Source of the DNA: Alkaliphilus sp. B6464
Lineage (GTDB): Bacteria > Bacillota > Clostridia > Peptostreptococcales > Natronincolaceae
Direction: 5' to 3'
DNA length: 64,000 nt
Assembly: GCF_018141165.1 (NCBI RefSeq)
Contig: NZ_CP058557.1
Span: 2,976,001 to 3,040,000, forward strand
A program made the position numbers and the translations under genes. Position 1 is the stretch's first letter, and each line of letters starts with the position of its first letter. Below the pieces are notes generated by a model. The model was not told where the DNA came from. It ran no database searches and saw nothing but the letters and a program-made list of their open reading frames with translations. Below, in pieces: positions 1 to 7,884 of this stretch.

Positions 1-731
1 AGTTAATCCTAGATGGGTGTTCAAAAAGTTTATTTTTTGCTCATTTATATCTATTACTGCTGATAATAATCCCCTTTGTTCTCTCCCACTTGGTATTTTA
101 AAATTCTCATATGATACTATTGGATATTTACTTAATATACCATTTCCATACTTTGCGCCAATTATATTTACATTATCCCCATATACATAATTCATAGATA
201 ATTTATCTGCTAAATATTTTAATTGATTTTGAAATCTCGAACGAGCAAAGTTTGAATCTACTTCTTGTAATCCAATAATATCAGCTTCACTATCTTTAAT
301 AATATTGGCTATTTGATCCAGTGTATAAATTCCTAAGAGATTTTTACCATGATGAATGTTATATGACATAATTTTCAACTCTTCTATCCCACTCTCTTTA
401 AAAGATGTGCCTCTATCTAAATTTACTTCTTGTGTTTGTAAATTAATAAATTCAAAAGATCGCGGATGTTCTGTTTCATTATATAACGAGCTTATTAAAT
501 CTATTGAAGGCTACAGAATCCTTTGTAATGTAAAAAATATTATTATTATTCTTAGCATTATCCTCTAATCTTAGTACAGGATTTGTTAAAGAAACGGAAT
601 GAGTCATTTGTTTATTTTCATCAAATACATCAAATGTAATGCTCTTAATATTGGTTAGTGCAATAACTTCGAGATGAGATATACCTTCATCATAAACAAA
701 GAGTGTACTATATTGGTATTTTATACAAAAT
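1..731 (-). pseudogene. Decayed endonuclease/exonuclease/phosphatase (EEP) family protein, truncated by window edge
   Basis: The minus strand reads an EEP-superfamily N-terminus. From about position 370 it gives KIMSYNIHHGK, ADIIGLQEVD and FLNTHLG, which are the usual metal-binding motifs (N, E and H residues) of DNase I-like phosphohydrolases, and it runs off the left edge. Upstream about 75 codons (starting TLFVYDEGISHLEV) look like an accessory domain, but they lie in a different frame: near 476-486 the frame ends in TAA, and restoring one base would join it to YNETEHPRSF. No plausible start codon precedes the upstream part; stops lie just beyond it in the yqeY terminator hairpin. One frameshift plus a missing start argue for a pseudogene. 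A sequencing error could explain the frameshift but not the missing start. Confidence 0.7.
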
Positions 732-736
732 AAATA

Positions 737-757
737 AACCCGGATATAATCCGGGTT
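737..757 (-). terminator. Intrinsic terminator after yqeY
   Basis: Perfect 9-bp stem (AACCCGGAT / ATCCGGGTT) with a 3-nt loop, followed on the minus strand by a T-rich tail (TATTTATTTT). It closes the mtaB-hinT-rpsU-yqeY group. Confidence 0.85.
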
Positions 758-766
758 AGTCTTTTA

Positions 767-1210
767 CTATTGTAAAATCTTTCTTACTATTTGATTAACT
801 ACTTTTCCATCAGTTCTGCCTTTTAATTTAGGCATTGCTGTAGCCATTATTTTTCCCATATCTTTCATAGAGGTAGCACCGGTATCGGCAATAACCTCCT
901 TAATTATTGTTTCAATTTCTTCCTCTGACAATTGTTCAGGTAAGTATTCCATAAGCACATCTACTTCTTGTGCCGCTTGTTCAACTAAGTCTGCTCGACC
1001 ACCCTTTTCAAACTCTTCAATGGAATCTCTTCGTTGTTTTGCTTGCTTAGAGATTATTTCAATAACTTCTTCATCTGTAAGCTCAACCCTTTTATCCACT
1101 TCTATTTGTTTTATGTCAGCACGAATCATTGTAATAACATTTTTTCGAAGTTGGTTTTTATTCTTCATGGCATTTTTTAATTCGTCAGCTAATCTCTCTT
1201 TGAGGGACAT
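767..1210 (-). CDS. yqeY: GatB/YqeY domain protein
   Basis: 147-residue protein that matches the YqeY family over its whole length: N-terminal MSLKERLADELKNAMKNKN, the central VEQAAQEVDVLMEYLPEQLSEEE region and the C-terminal MGKIMATAMPKLKGRTDG. The family is related to the tail domain of GatB amidotransferase subunits and is thought to bind tRNA; its exact cellular role is not settled. The start is supported by an AGGTGA-type ribosome binding site a few bases upstream. It lies directly downstream of rpsU, the conserved Firmicutes order, and is followed by a strong terminator. Confidence 0.93.
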   Translation of the reverse strand: MSLKERLADELKNAMKNKNQLRKNVITMIRADIKQIEVDKRVELTDEEVIEIISKQAKQRRDSIEEFEKGGRADLVEQAAQEVDVLMEYLPEQLSEEEIETIIKEVIADTGATSMKDMGKIMATAMPKLKGRTDGKVVNQIVRKILQ

Positions 1211-1250
1211 TTTATTTTCACCTCTACCTTAAGAAACCCTAGTCAAATAA

Positions 1251-1430
1251 CTAGAATTTGCTTTTATTTCTTCGTGCGGCTTCAGCCTTTTTCTTACGCT
1301 TTACACTAGGCTTTTCATAGTGCTCTCTTTTTCTTACTTCTGATAAAATACCAGACTTAGCGCACTGTCTTTTAAATCTACGAAGAGCATTATCTAGTGA
1401 TTCATTATCTCTTATTTTTATCTCTGACAT
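1251..1430 (-). CDS. rpsU: 30S ribosomal protein S21
   Basis: 59-residue, very basic protein beginning [20 protein letters not shown] and ending in a lysine/arginine-rich tail with KKKAEAARR, the classic bS21 pattern. S21 sits on the small-subunit platform near the anti-Shine-Dalgarno region and affects initiation. The start is fixed by a strong GGAGGGAGG ribosome binding site. Neighbours hinT (upstream) and yqeY (downstream) are the usual Clostridia partners. Confidence 0.96.
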   Translation of the reverse strand: MSEIKIRDNESLDNALRRFKRQCAKSGILSEVRKREHYEKPSVKRKKKAEAARRNKSKF

Positions 1431-1560
1431 CTTACTTTCCCTCCCTCCGCTAGCAAGCGCTGTGCTTTATCTATAGCAACATAATGGCTATATTGCAAGT
1501 GGGATTTAACAATACTTAGTTATTATACATTAAAATTTCAACTTATGCAATAGCTATTTT

Positions 1561-1908
1561 TTAACCTGGAGGCCACTGAAGTTGCCTTCCACCTAAAAGG
1601 TGAAAATGCAAATGGTTCACTGTTTGACCGCCGTTGCTACCGCAGTTGTTTACAATTCTAAATCCCTCTTGCTCTAAATCAAATTGCCTAGCTAAATGTC
1701 CTATAGCGGCGAAGATTTCGGGAATAATAATTTTACCATCCTCTTCCGTTACATCCATAGTAGTTGGAATATGCTTTTTAGGTACAATAAGCAGGTGTAT
1801 AGGTGCTTCAGGATTAATATCCTCAAAAGCTATTACATGTTCATTTTCATAGACTAAGGTAGATGGAATTTCCCCCTCTATTATCTTACAAAAAATACAA
1901 TTTGACAT
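1561..1908 (-). CDS. hinT: HIT family protein (histidine triad nucleotide-binding)
   Basis: 115 residues from the preferred ATG (a TTG one codon upstream is also possible; GGAGGTG lies 8-10 bases before). N-terminal CIFCKIIEGEIPS contains the CxxC pair found in many bacterial HinT proteins. The catalytic histidine triad is seen near the C-terminus as HLHFHLLGG, preceded by NNCGSNGGQTVNH. HinT enzymes hydrolyse purine phosphoramidates such as aminoacyl- or lysyl-AMP. The protein ends QWPPG, typical of the family. It lies between mtaB and rpsU. Confidence 0.95.
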   Translation of the reverse strand: MSNCIFCKIIEGEIPSTLVYENEHVIAFEDINPEAPIHLLIVPKKHIPTTMDVTEEDGKIIIPEIFAAIGHLARQFDLEQEGFRIVNNCGSNGGQTVNHLHFHLLGGRQLQWPPG

Positions 1909-1981
1909 CAATTACACCTCCTTACTGTTCGTCTATATCTATTTTTATTCAACATAAAATTAGAAATTCCTCTTTTAAAAA

Positions 1982-3352
1982 CTATTTCTTTTCTCCTAAA
2001 ATATAATCTTGTCTTAGTTCTTTAAGGGTAACTATATCTAATTCGCCTTCTTTTACATCATTAGCAGGAGCTAGAATCTTTAAATAGTTATCAGTATATC
2101 CCTCGACATAGCCAGTAACATCTTTCGAAAGTGCTTCAAATAAAACCTTCTTATTTCTACCTATAAACATAGTACGATAATTGTCTTTTAATTGTTCCCC
2201 TAATTCAATTAATTTTTCACTACGATAGTGTTTTATTAGACCATCCACTTGATTTGTATATTTTGCCGCCGGTGTTCCAGTTCTAGGTGAATATTTGAAA
2301 ACATGAATTTCACTAAATTCAATTTCTTTTACGAAATTATAAGTTATATTGAATTCTTCGTCGGTTTCTCCCGGGAAACCTACAATGATATCTGTAGTTA
2401 AGGCTACTTCAGGATATACGGTTCTAATTCTGTTAACGATTTCCTTATATTCCTCTGCTGTATACTTTCGATTCATTCTTTTCAATGTTGCATTACAGCC
2501 ACTTTGAAGAGAAAGATGGAAATGTTCACATATTTTTTCAAGTTTGGAAAGCTCATTTAAAAACTCATATGTAAATAAGGTAGGTTCTAAAGAGCTTAAC
2601 CTTATTCTTTTTAAACCTTTAACTTTATTTACTTCCTTTAATATATCTATAAGAGTTGATCCTGTATCTAAGTCTTTTCCATAAGATGCAACGTGGATAC
2701 CAGTTAATACTACTTCTTTAAAGCCCTTCTCAACCAGAGCCTTTACTTCTTCTACTATTTCTAGTTTTCCACGACTTCTAATAGGTCCTCTAGCATATGG
2801 AATGATACAATAGGTACAGTATTGGTTGCATCCTTCTTGTATTTTTAAAAAAGCTCTAGTTTTATCTTTTACATCTGCAATAGACATTTCCTCGAAGTGT
2901 TTAACTTTCATAATATCATCTACTAAGCTAATTTTTTCATCAACTTTGCACTTTTTAACTGCTTCAACTATTTTATTTCGCTCATTTGTTCCAATAACAA
3001 TATTTACTCCTTCAATAGACAAAACTTCTTTTGGAGCTGTTTGAGCATAACAACCTACAACTGCTATGATCGCCTCTGGATTATTTCTTTTTGCCCTGCG
3101 TATAAACTGCCTAGACTTTTTATCTCCAACATTAGTTACAGTGCATGTATTAATAACATAAACATCTGCAATTTCACTATCGGGTACTATATTATATCCC
3201 TCTTTTTCAAAAATCTCACCCATTGCTTGAGTTTCATATTGATTAACTTTACAACCTAATGTTAACATAGCTACGGTTTTTCGGTAGCTTTTCTTACTTT
3301 CTACATTATTACTATTATCTATATCTATTTTTATATTTTTATTTTCTGCCAT
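1982..3352 (-). CDS. mtaB: tRNA ct6A/t6A37 C2-methylthiotransferase MtaB
   Basis: 456-residue radical-SAM methylthiotransferase. The N-terminal UPF0004 domain (about 27-150) has the three cluster cysteines, in TLGCKVNQYE (C34), INTCTVTNV and VVGCYAQ. The radical SAM domain carries the CxxxCxxC motif in GCNQYCTYC (about 175-184), and a TRAM-like C-terminus follows. MtaB converts t6A at position 37 of ANN-decoding tRNAs to ms2t6A. An AGGAGG site precedes the ATG. It is the last gene of the classic dnaJ-prmA-rsmE-mtaB run, but here about 34 kb of prophage separates it from rsmE. It keeps its own promoter upstream. Confidence 0.95.
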   Translation of the reverse strand: MAENKNIKIDIDNSNNVESKKSYRKTVAMLTLGCKVNQYETQAMGEIFEKEGYNIVPDSEIADVYVINTCTVTNVGDKKSRQFIRRAKRNNPEAIIAVVGCYAQTAPKEVLSIEGVNIVIGTNERNKIVEAVKKCKVDEKISLVDDIMKVKHFEEMSIADVKDKTRAFLKIQEGCNQYCTYCIIPYARGPIRSRGKLEIVEEVKALVEKGFKEVVLTGIHVASYGKDLDTGSTLIDILKEVNKVKGLKRIRLSSLEPTLFTYEFLNELSKLEKICEHFHLSLQSGCNATLKRMNRKYTAEEYKEIVNRIRTVYPEVALTTDIIVGFPGETDEEFNITYNFVKEIEFSEIHVFKYSPRTGTPAAKYTNQVDGLIKHYRSEKLIELGEQLKDNYRTMFIGRNKKVLFEALSKDVTGYVEGYTDNYLKILAPANDVKEGELDIVTLKELRQDYILGEKK

Positions 3353-3396
3353 AGTGACAACTTCCTCCTAAAAACAATTATTTATCTTTACTACTT

Positions 3397-3424
3397 ATTA
3401 TATACATAAATAATAATTTGTAAA
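3397..3424 (-). promoter_or_regulatory. sigmaA-type promoter for mtaB
   Basis: Minus strand: TTTACA, 16-nt spacer, TATAAT. It sits about 45 bases ahead of the mtaB start and on the host side of the prophage junction, so mtaB-yqeY expression should survive the insertion. Confidence 0.6.
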
Positions 3425-3431
3425 AAGAAAA

Positions 3432-3454
3432 AAAGACTAACTAAGCTAATCTTT
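3432..3454 (-). terminator. Intrinsic terminator upstream of mtaB
   Basis: About 11-bp imperfect stem (AAAGATTAGCT with AGTTAGTCTTT, two wobble pairs) followed on the minus strand by CTTTTTTTCTTTTT. It lies just ahead of the mtaB promoter and would have ended the rsmE operon before prophage insertion. Confidence 0.6.
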
Positions 3455-3658
3455 ATATTTTTTTCATCACTCAATTATCATGAGCTTAAATTTCCATTTG
3501 TCACAAGCCGTCGCCTACTCATTTACTGACTCGCTATCGCTCCTCAGTTTCATTCGTATAAGACTTAATTATTTATGCCTTATATATTGATATTACTATA
3601 TATTATTGTCGTTACGTGCGTACTAAGTAGTGTATATGCTAATACACCATATAACGTA
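3455..3658. other. Prophage left junction region (attL side), non-coding
   Basis: No gene is seen in this stretch. It must contain or adjoin the left attachment site. It includes a GC-richer block (about 3503-3550, with GCCGTCGCC and GACTCGCTATCGCTCC) unlike the AT-rich surroundings, and a CGTAC-rich patch (3610-3622, 3653-3659). The word GCCTTAT.TAT at 3577 recurs at the right junction at 37437, but serine-recombinase cores are short, so this is only a candidate. Confidence 0.4.
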
Positions 3659-4237
3659 CTAATATTTACATAGTATACCTATATTTGAAAAATCTCTTTT
3701 AATATGAAATATCGATAATTCTGTTTTAGGTATGTTGTTATCTGTTACCCAAATTATTGCAGGGAATATAGGTAATACTTTTTTCCATTCTTCTGATTTA
3801 TATAATTCCTCGTATTTAGTAATGTTGGGTTTGTTAGATAATTCGGTTTCAATAAACGCTATATAGTTTTTCTCTCCAATGCTATAGGCTATAAATCCAT
3901 CTGGCCTTATCCCTTCAAAGAATGTAAACTCATTTTCAAACTTAACAACTTCTATTCCTAATCGTTTTATTTGTCTATAAAACTCGGTCAGTATTAGTCT
4001 GTGTTGCATTTGCTTAGTTTTTTCGATGTAATATACATACTGAAATGTAAAGTGTTCTCTTTCACGTTTTAGAACTCCGTAATCAACCAGCCTAGATAAT
4101 CGTCTTTGGGCCATTCTTAAACTAGGAAAAAATAACTCTGCTATAGTATCCGTACTGGCTACTTTAAATTGTTCTATAAACTTAATTATCTCTCTATCTC
4201 TTTGCTGCTGTATCTCTCTATTAGTCATTTTTTCCAC
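3659..4237 (-). CDS. Replication-relaxation family protein (winged-helix N-terminus)
   Basis: 192 residues. Residues about 5-60 form a winged-helix-like segment (IIKFIEQFKVASTDTIAELF, then MAQRRLSRLVDYGVLKRER), followed by an alpha/beta domain with FIETELSNKP and IIWVTDN. This two-part layout matches the Firmicutes replication-relaxation/MobT-accessory family found beside FtsK-like ATPases on plasmids and integrative elements; the exact function is unknown. It overlaps the upstream FtsK-like gene by 17 bases, so the two are translationally coupled. Its place at the prophage left end, beyond the lysis genes, suggests a lysogen-expressed or accessory role. Confidence 0.65.
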   Translation of the reverse strand: MEKMTNREIQQQRDREIIKFIEQFKVASTDTIAELFFPSLRMAQRRLSRLVDYGVLKREREHFTFQYVYYIEKTKQMQHRLILTEFYRQIKRLGIEVVKFENEFTFFEGIRPDGFIAYSIGEKNYIAFIETELSNKPNITKYEELYKSEEWKKVLPIFPAIIWVTDNNIPKTELSIFHIKRDFSNIGILCKY

Positions 4238-5507
4238 CTACCAATACTTCAAGAAAATTAAAGTCTTTTACCTCGGCTACTTTAGAAATTTCTCTTTTCT
4301 TTTCTTTAGGTTTGAATATAGCTATATTACTTGTATTTTCCTTAGTATATGTTTCTCTTACTATGTCCCTAGCTTTATTCGCTGATATATAAATACATTG
4401 CCCTTCTATTAGTTTATCTGTTTTAATTATCGTGTGACCATTCCCTTTAAGTCCCTCTAATCCTTCCTGATCTATGATTATTCTGCTGTTTATTCCATTC
4501 ATGGTCTTTAAGCCAATTACGTAAGGCACGTTAGCTTTAATTCTACCATTGAGTATTTTACTATCTGGCCTTTGTGTACTGTTTATAAAATGTATTCCAC
4601 ATGCTCTTGCTTTTGCTAGTAATTCTTCTAATAGTGCTATGCTATCTTTTTCATTTTGGAGATCGGCAAATTCATCTATAATGCACACTTCATAATTTAA
4701 CTTCTTTTTCTTAAACTTTTTATTGTATTCTACTATATCTACACAATCATTATTAAAAAATAATTCATATCTTCTTTTTACCTCTTTAAGTAAACTACTC
4801 AATGTCTTTTCGGCTTCTTCCTTACTTTTGGAGAATGTAGCAACTGTACTAGATTTTCTAAATATGCTAAACTCCACACCCTCTTTTAGATCAATTAGAT
4901 GTAGTTTAATGCCATGCTTAGATTTTTTCTGTATTAAGTACGTTATTATATTTCTTAACACTGTAGATTTACCAGAACCAGTTTCTCCAGCTATAAGAAT
5001 ATGTGGCCCCTTTGCTATATCTATTGTTTGTAATCCACCTATACCGTAAGCTACAGGCACTTCTAATATTCCTTTAGTTTCTATATCTGAATAATCATAT
5101 ACATCCTTTAATCTTTCTTTATGTAACTCCAATAAAATCCATCCATTATTAAATTTAATTTTTATATCTGTAGCTCTAAAGTATTCCTTTAAAGCTACTT
5201 GGTGTTTTTCAAAATCCTTTGTACATAATCCTGTAGGAACTGAAAATCTAAGACACTCGCCATACTTAGTCTGTTTACGTTCTTTTAGTATGGGATACTC
5301 TCTGTTGTCTTTTCCTATGTATAATCCGAGTGCAGTAAATAACTTTTTATATGGATTATTTCCTTTATATACACCTTGTAGAATCGAACCTACTCCTACA
5401 CCATGAAATAGGTATCCCAATAAAGGAAGTCCTGCCCAAGACATCATAATGCCACCCATGGCAATTCCACATATTCCTAACTCTGTATAACTCATTTTTT
5501 TATTCAT
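4221..5507 (-). CDS. FtsK/SpoIIIE-type DNA-translocase ATPase (conjugation-like)
   Basis: 428 residues. A hydrophobic N-terminus (about 8-45) suggests membrane attachment. Walker A is GETGSGKS (174-181), Walker B is CIIDEFADL (about 270-278), and an arginine/sensor region includes INSTQRPDSKIL. It lacks the long linker and gamma domain of chromosomal FtsK and resembles the short FtsK-like coupling ATPases of Tn916/TcpA-type elements. It is paired with a replication-relaxation protein, as in such elements. Upstream it has a CGTACCAT direct repeat. In a tailed-phage genome this pair is an accessory module, possibly for DNA movement or exclusion; that function is inference. Confidence 0.8.
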   Translation of the reverse strand: MNKKMSYTELGICGIAMGGIMMSWAGLPLLGYLFHGVGVGSILQGVYKGNNPYKKLFTALGLYIGKDNREYPILKERKQTKYGECLRFSVPTGLCTKDFEKHQVALKEYFRATDIKIKFNNGWILLELHKERLKDVYDYSDIETKGILEVPVAYGIGGLQTIDIAKGPHILIAGETGSGKSTVLRNIITYLIQKKSKHGIKLHLIDLKEGVEFSIFRKSSTVATFSKSKEEAEKTLSSLLKEVKRRYELFFNNDCVDIVEYNKKFKKKKLNYEVCIIDEFADLQNEKDSIALLEELLAKARACGIHFINSTQRPDSKILNGRIKANVPYVIGLKTMNGINSRIIIDQEGLEGLKGNGHTIIKTDKLIEGQCIYISANKARDIVRETYTKENTSNIAIFKPKEKKREISKVAEVKDFNFLEVLVGGKND

Positions 5508-5607
5508 AATGGTACGCCCCCTTATACTTTATATGGTACGTTAGATAGTACAGTATATGAAATCAAGGGGAAATAATGCCTGTCCTATTAAAAATAAATA
5601 AAAAAAT

Positions 5608-5624
5608 AAGAGGTTTGACCTCTT
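5608..5624 (-). terminator. Intrinsic terminator
   Basis: 7-bp stem (AAGAGGT / ACCTCTT) with 3-nt loop; the minus strand continues ATTTTTTTATTTATTTTT. It follows the small membrane-protein gene ending at 5623 and separates it from the FtsK-like module. Confidence 0.75.
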
Positions 5625-5787
5625 AAAAGTTGTTAACCAAAATACCCATTTGATAAATGATGTATAATGCAAACGCACCACTGGCCAATATCATAAAATA
5701 TGATTGCGTTTTCTTTTTCAGTTTCTCCCTTTTTTCTTTTTCATCAAAATAAATTTTAACTATATCTTCTATATCTTTCTTGTCCAT
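5623..5787 (-). CDS. Small membrane protein of the lysis/left-end region
   Basis: 54 residues beginning MDKKDIEDIVKIYFDEKEKR: a charged, probably helical N-terminus followed by one transmembrane helix (about 31-50, FMILASGALALYIIYQMGIL). A GAGGTGG ribosome binding site lies just before the ATG. It lies between two terminators, downstream of the holin/endolysin genes. Possible roles are an accessory holin-like or superinfection-related membrane protein; no family recognised. Confidence 0.6.
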   Translation of the reverse strand: MDKKDIEDIVKIYFDEKEKREKLKKKTQSYFMILASGAFALYIIYQMGILVNNF

Positions 5788-5842
5788 AACAACCACCTCG
5801 ATTAAATATATGTGCTAAAGAATAATTTTAGACATAAAAAAA

Positions 5843-5868
5843 GAGGGTAAAGCCTAAGCCCTACCCTC
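5843..5868 (-). terminator. Intrinsic terminator after holin/lysin genes
   Basis: 7-bp GC-rich stem (GAGGGTA / TACCCTC) with a 12-nt loop; the minus strand then reads TTTTTTTATG. It marks the end of the late lysis transcript. Confidence 0.75.
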
Positions 5869-5875
5869 AATTTAA

Positions 5876-6169
5876 TTACATCTTCTGTTTTTCTGCTTTT
5901 GGATCCATTATAACTTCATATCCACCCATGGAAGCTATACTTACAATTATTGCATTAATTATTGTAAGTAATATACCCTCAATGCCAAGTCCCGATCTAG
6001 CAAATACAAATGTCAATATCAGTGCAACTATGAAGGTATATAATCTTACTGCTGCATCACCGAACCTATTTTTAATTATTGTCTTTGAAAACTGTACTAT
6101 TAAAGTAACTGCTGTTACAAGTCCTGCGAAAGTAGCTAACATTTCTAAAGTTATAAAATCATTATACAT
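5876..6169 (-). CDS. Putative phage holin
   Basis: 97 residues with at least two, probably three, hydrophobic segments (about 8-30, 44-60, 62-82; for example FAGLVTAVTLIVQF and FIVALILTFVFA) and a short charged C-terminus (DPKAEKQKM). Size, topology and position immediately after the endolysin gene fit a holin that forms membrane lesions at lysis. No holin-family signature motif is recognised, so the call rests on topology and context. Confidence 0.65.
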   Translation of the reverse strand: MYNDFITLEMLATFAGLVTAVTLIVQFSKTIIKNRFGDAAVRLYTFIVALILTFVFARSGLGIEGILLTIINAIIVSIASMGGYEVIMDPKAEKQKM

Positions 6170-6955
6170 TTATTTATCCTCTCCTTTATATTCAATTATT
6201 ATAGTGTTATCTTGCCAATCTAAACAGTATCCTAATTTTTCTAGAAATCTTACTGGAATATAGTTTGTCTTATCCTTAAAGATGCCTTCTACTTCCAATT
6301 CCTTGCCATGAAGATTTATTTTTATTGAGTCTAGTTCTTTTTCTTCCTTTGTTACTTCTTCTTTTTGCTCACCTGTGAAATAAGATAACGATTTGATTCC
6401 CATTAATCTATTTAAATCTAAGTTTCCACTATAACCGTTTAACTTGCCTTTGTCTGTGTATTGATGTATATCACAATAGTAATTAGGTTTACTGTTAGCT
6501 GTACCATCATTTCTTCCATAGTGAGGAATCCAAATGGTATCTACTTCATCTAAATTTAAATTGAATTGCTTATATAAATGATGCCCTACATAAATACCGA
6601 TCTTCTTTGCTCCAAGTTCTTTAAGCCTTTTCACATATGCAGATATTCCACTTCTCATGTCGGACATGGACTGCTCTTCTACATCAAGAAACCAAATTGT
6701 AGGATTAAATTCTTTAGTTCTATTGTAGAAGTCAGTTGCTTCTACCTTCATGTCTTCTATAGAGATCCCTCTTACCCAAGCATATGCAGCTGTAGGTATT
6801 CCTCTTTTCTTAAATTCTGTATGATGTGTTTTGTAATGTTTATCTAAATGTCTAGACCCATACTGAGTCCTTATGATTACCAATTTTACTTGCTTTGCTA
6901 ATTCATCATAATTAATTTTACTCGCTTCTTGCCAACTTGATATATCTATAATCAT
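6170..6955 (-). CDS. Endolysin: GH25 lysozyme with C-terminal stalk-like domain
   Basis: 261 residues. Residues 1-190 match glycoside hydrolase family 25 muramidases: start MIIDISSWQ with the catalytic-face Asp, IIRTQYG, AAYAWVRG, the DxE pair in FLDVEEQ (D91, E93), IWIPHYG and DIHQYT. These enzymes cut MurNAc-GlcNAc bonds in peptidoglycan. After a charged linker (about 200-215) comes a roughly 45-residue segment with NYIPVRFLEKLGYCLDWQDNT, which resembles the copper-amine-oxidase-N/stalk repeat used by clostridial wall proteins and probably serves wall binding. No signal peptide, so release depends on a holin. Confidence 0.9.
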   Translation of the reverse strand: MIIDISSWQEASKINYDELAKQVKLVIIRTQYGSRHLDKHYKTHHTEFKKRGIPTAAYAWVRGISIEDMKVEATDFYNRTKEFNPTIWFLDVEEQSMSDMRSGISAYVKRLKELGAKKIGIYVGHHLYKQFNLNLDEVDTIWIPHYGRNDGTANSKPNYYCDIHQYTDKGKLNGYSGNLDLNRLMGIKSLSYFTGEQKEEVTKEEKELDSIKINLHGKELEVEGIFKDKTNYIPVRFLEKLGYCLDWQDNTIIIEYKGEDK

Positions 6956-6957
6956 AA

Positions 6958-7242
6958 TTACTTCTCCTTTCCGTCAATTCTACGATGTGCCGATTTTGTA
7001 CTTTCCTCTACTCTGGTAACACGTTCTGTTATATCTCTTATTTGCTTTTCTTGCACTTTTAGATCTAGCTTTATATCTTCTACACCTCTTTTTATGTAGC
7101 TGATATCTGCCCTTAACTCTCCGTTTCCAACTGCATCTGTTTGTATATCTCTATTGTTAATTCTTCTCCAGTTTAAATATCCTAAAGTCATTCCTAACAT
7201 AGTACTAGCAAGACCAATTAATACGCCTATTTCAATTGTCAT
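6958..7242 (-). CDS. XhlA/holin-like protein with N-terminal TM and coiled coil
   Basis: 94 residues: one N-terminal transmembrane helix (about 5-24, IGVLIGLASTMLGMTLGYLN), then a charged helical region (about 45-90) with heptad-like spacing (IKRGVEDIKLDLKVQEKQIRD). This layout is shared by hemolysin-XhlA-like phage proteins encoded next to endolysins. It begins just upstream of the lysozyme gene with a 2-base gap, so it is co-translated. Either this or the 97-residue protein is the main holin; the pair may act together. Confidence 0.6.
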   Translation of the reverse strand: MTIEIGVLIGLASTMLGMTLGYLNWRRINNRDIQTDAVGNGELRADISYIKRGVEDIKLDLKVQEKQIRDITERVTRVEESTKSAHRRIDGKEK

Positions 7243-7276
7243 TTAGACACCTACTTTCTCCAGTATAAAAATAAAG

Positions 7277-7317
7277 AAGGGCAATAAAAAAAGACTATTG
7301 TCTAGTCTATTGCCCTT
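7277..7317 (-). terminator. Terminator-like nested hairpin between tail and lysis genes
   Basis: Outer 10-bp stem (AAGGGCAATA / TATTGCCCTT) enclosing an inner GACTA/TAGTC hairpin followed by seven T on the minus strand. It probably attenuates transcription between tail-fibre and lysis genes. Confidence 0.65.
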
Positions 7318-7323
7318 TTTGGA

Positions 7324-7458
7324 TTATTCTTCTGTAGCTAAAAATCCTAATCCACTATCCTCTAAAATCTCTTTTACTAAAGCTCTTAATGTACCTGGTA
7401 CATCTTTGTATGCTGTTTTACTTAAGATTACTCTTTGTGCAAAAAACATAGCCATCAT
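7324..7458 (-). CDS. Small CD1375-like tail-module protein
   Basis: 44 residues from the ATG that follows GGAGGTG; an upstream TTG would extend it but lacks a site. The pattern FFAQRVILSKTAYKDVPGTLR followed by a short helix resembles the small CD1375-type proteins found between tail-fibre and holin genes of clostridial phages. A second gene of the same pattern lies at the other edge of the fibre module (10382-10540). Function unknown. Confidence 0.6.
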   Translation of the reverse strand: MMAMFFAQRVILSKTAYKDVPGTLRALVKEILEDSGLGFLATEE

Positions 7459-7501
7459 ATTTTCACCTCCTTGAAATAAGATTATTACTTTATATAGAAA
7501 G

Positions 7502-7873
7502 TTAATCATAGACCATCATCGCCATTTCTGCGATTATATCTTCTAAAAATTCCTGTCTATCCACTAAAGCTTTATTTTGTGCCTTTAAAATATCTACTTC
7601 ACTTGGTACTGTTGGGATTTCTTCCTCTATAGGTATGTTCTCAACTTTATACTTTTTAATTACCTTATCTTGTAATATCTCATATCCATCATCAATTAGG
7701 TATTGAGTTTGCTCGTCATATTCTGGAAGTATATCTTCTAATGGTAACCAACCCTCTTGTTTAAGAATTTCTTCGTCTAAAAGATGGTATCCACTTACAG
7801 TAGAACTATCTTTTAAAGTTCCTACTTTGGGTAAGTTATATTGTATTATTTCACCATTTATTACTTGTACCAT
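7502..7873 (-). CDS. Hypothetical tail-module protein (fibre-associated)
   Basis: 123 residues, acidic. It starts MVQVINGEIIQYNLPKVGTL, has a central acidic stretch with EGWLPLEDILPEY and ends in a helical segment (ILKAQNKALVDRQEFLEDIIAEM split by linkers), a possible oligomerisation helix. Small proteins like this accompany fibre genes in many Firmicutes phages, either as fibre tips or assembly factors. The start follows a GGAGGTG site. No specific family is claimed. Confidence 0.6.
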   Translation of the reverse strand: MVQVINGEIIQYNLPKVGTLKDSSTVSGYHLLDEEILKQEGWLPLEDILPEYDEQTQYLIDDGYEILQDKVIKKYKVENIPIEEEIPTVPSEVDILKAQNKALVDRQEFLEDIIAEMAMMVYD

Positions 7874-7884
7874 GTTTGCACCTC

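Noticed and set aside
1501-1560. Hairpin between hinT and rpsU as terminator
   Set aside because: Only a 6-bp AT-rich stem (TATAGC/GCTATA) without a T tract; not supported.
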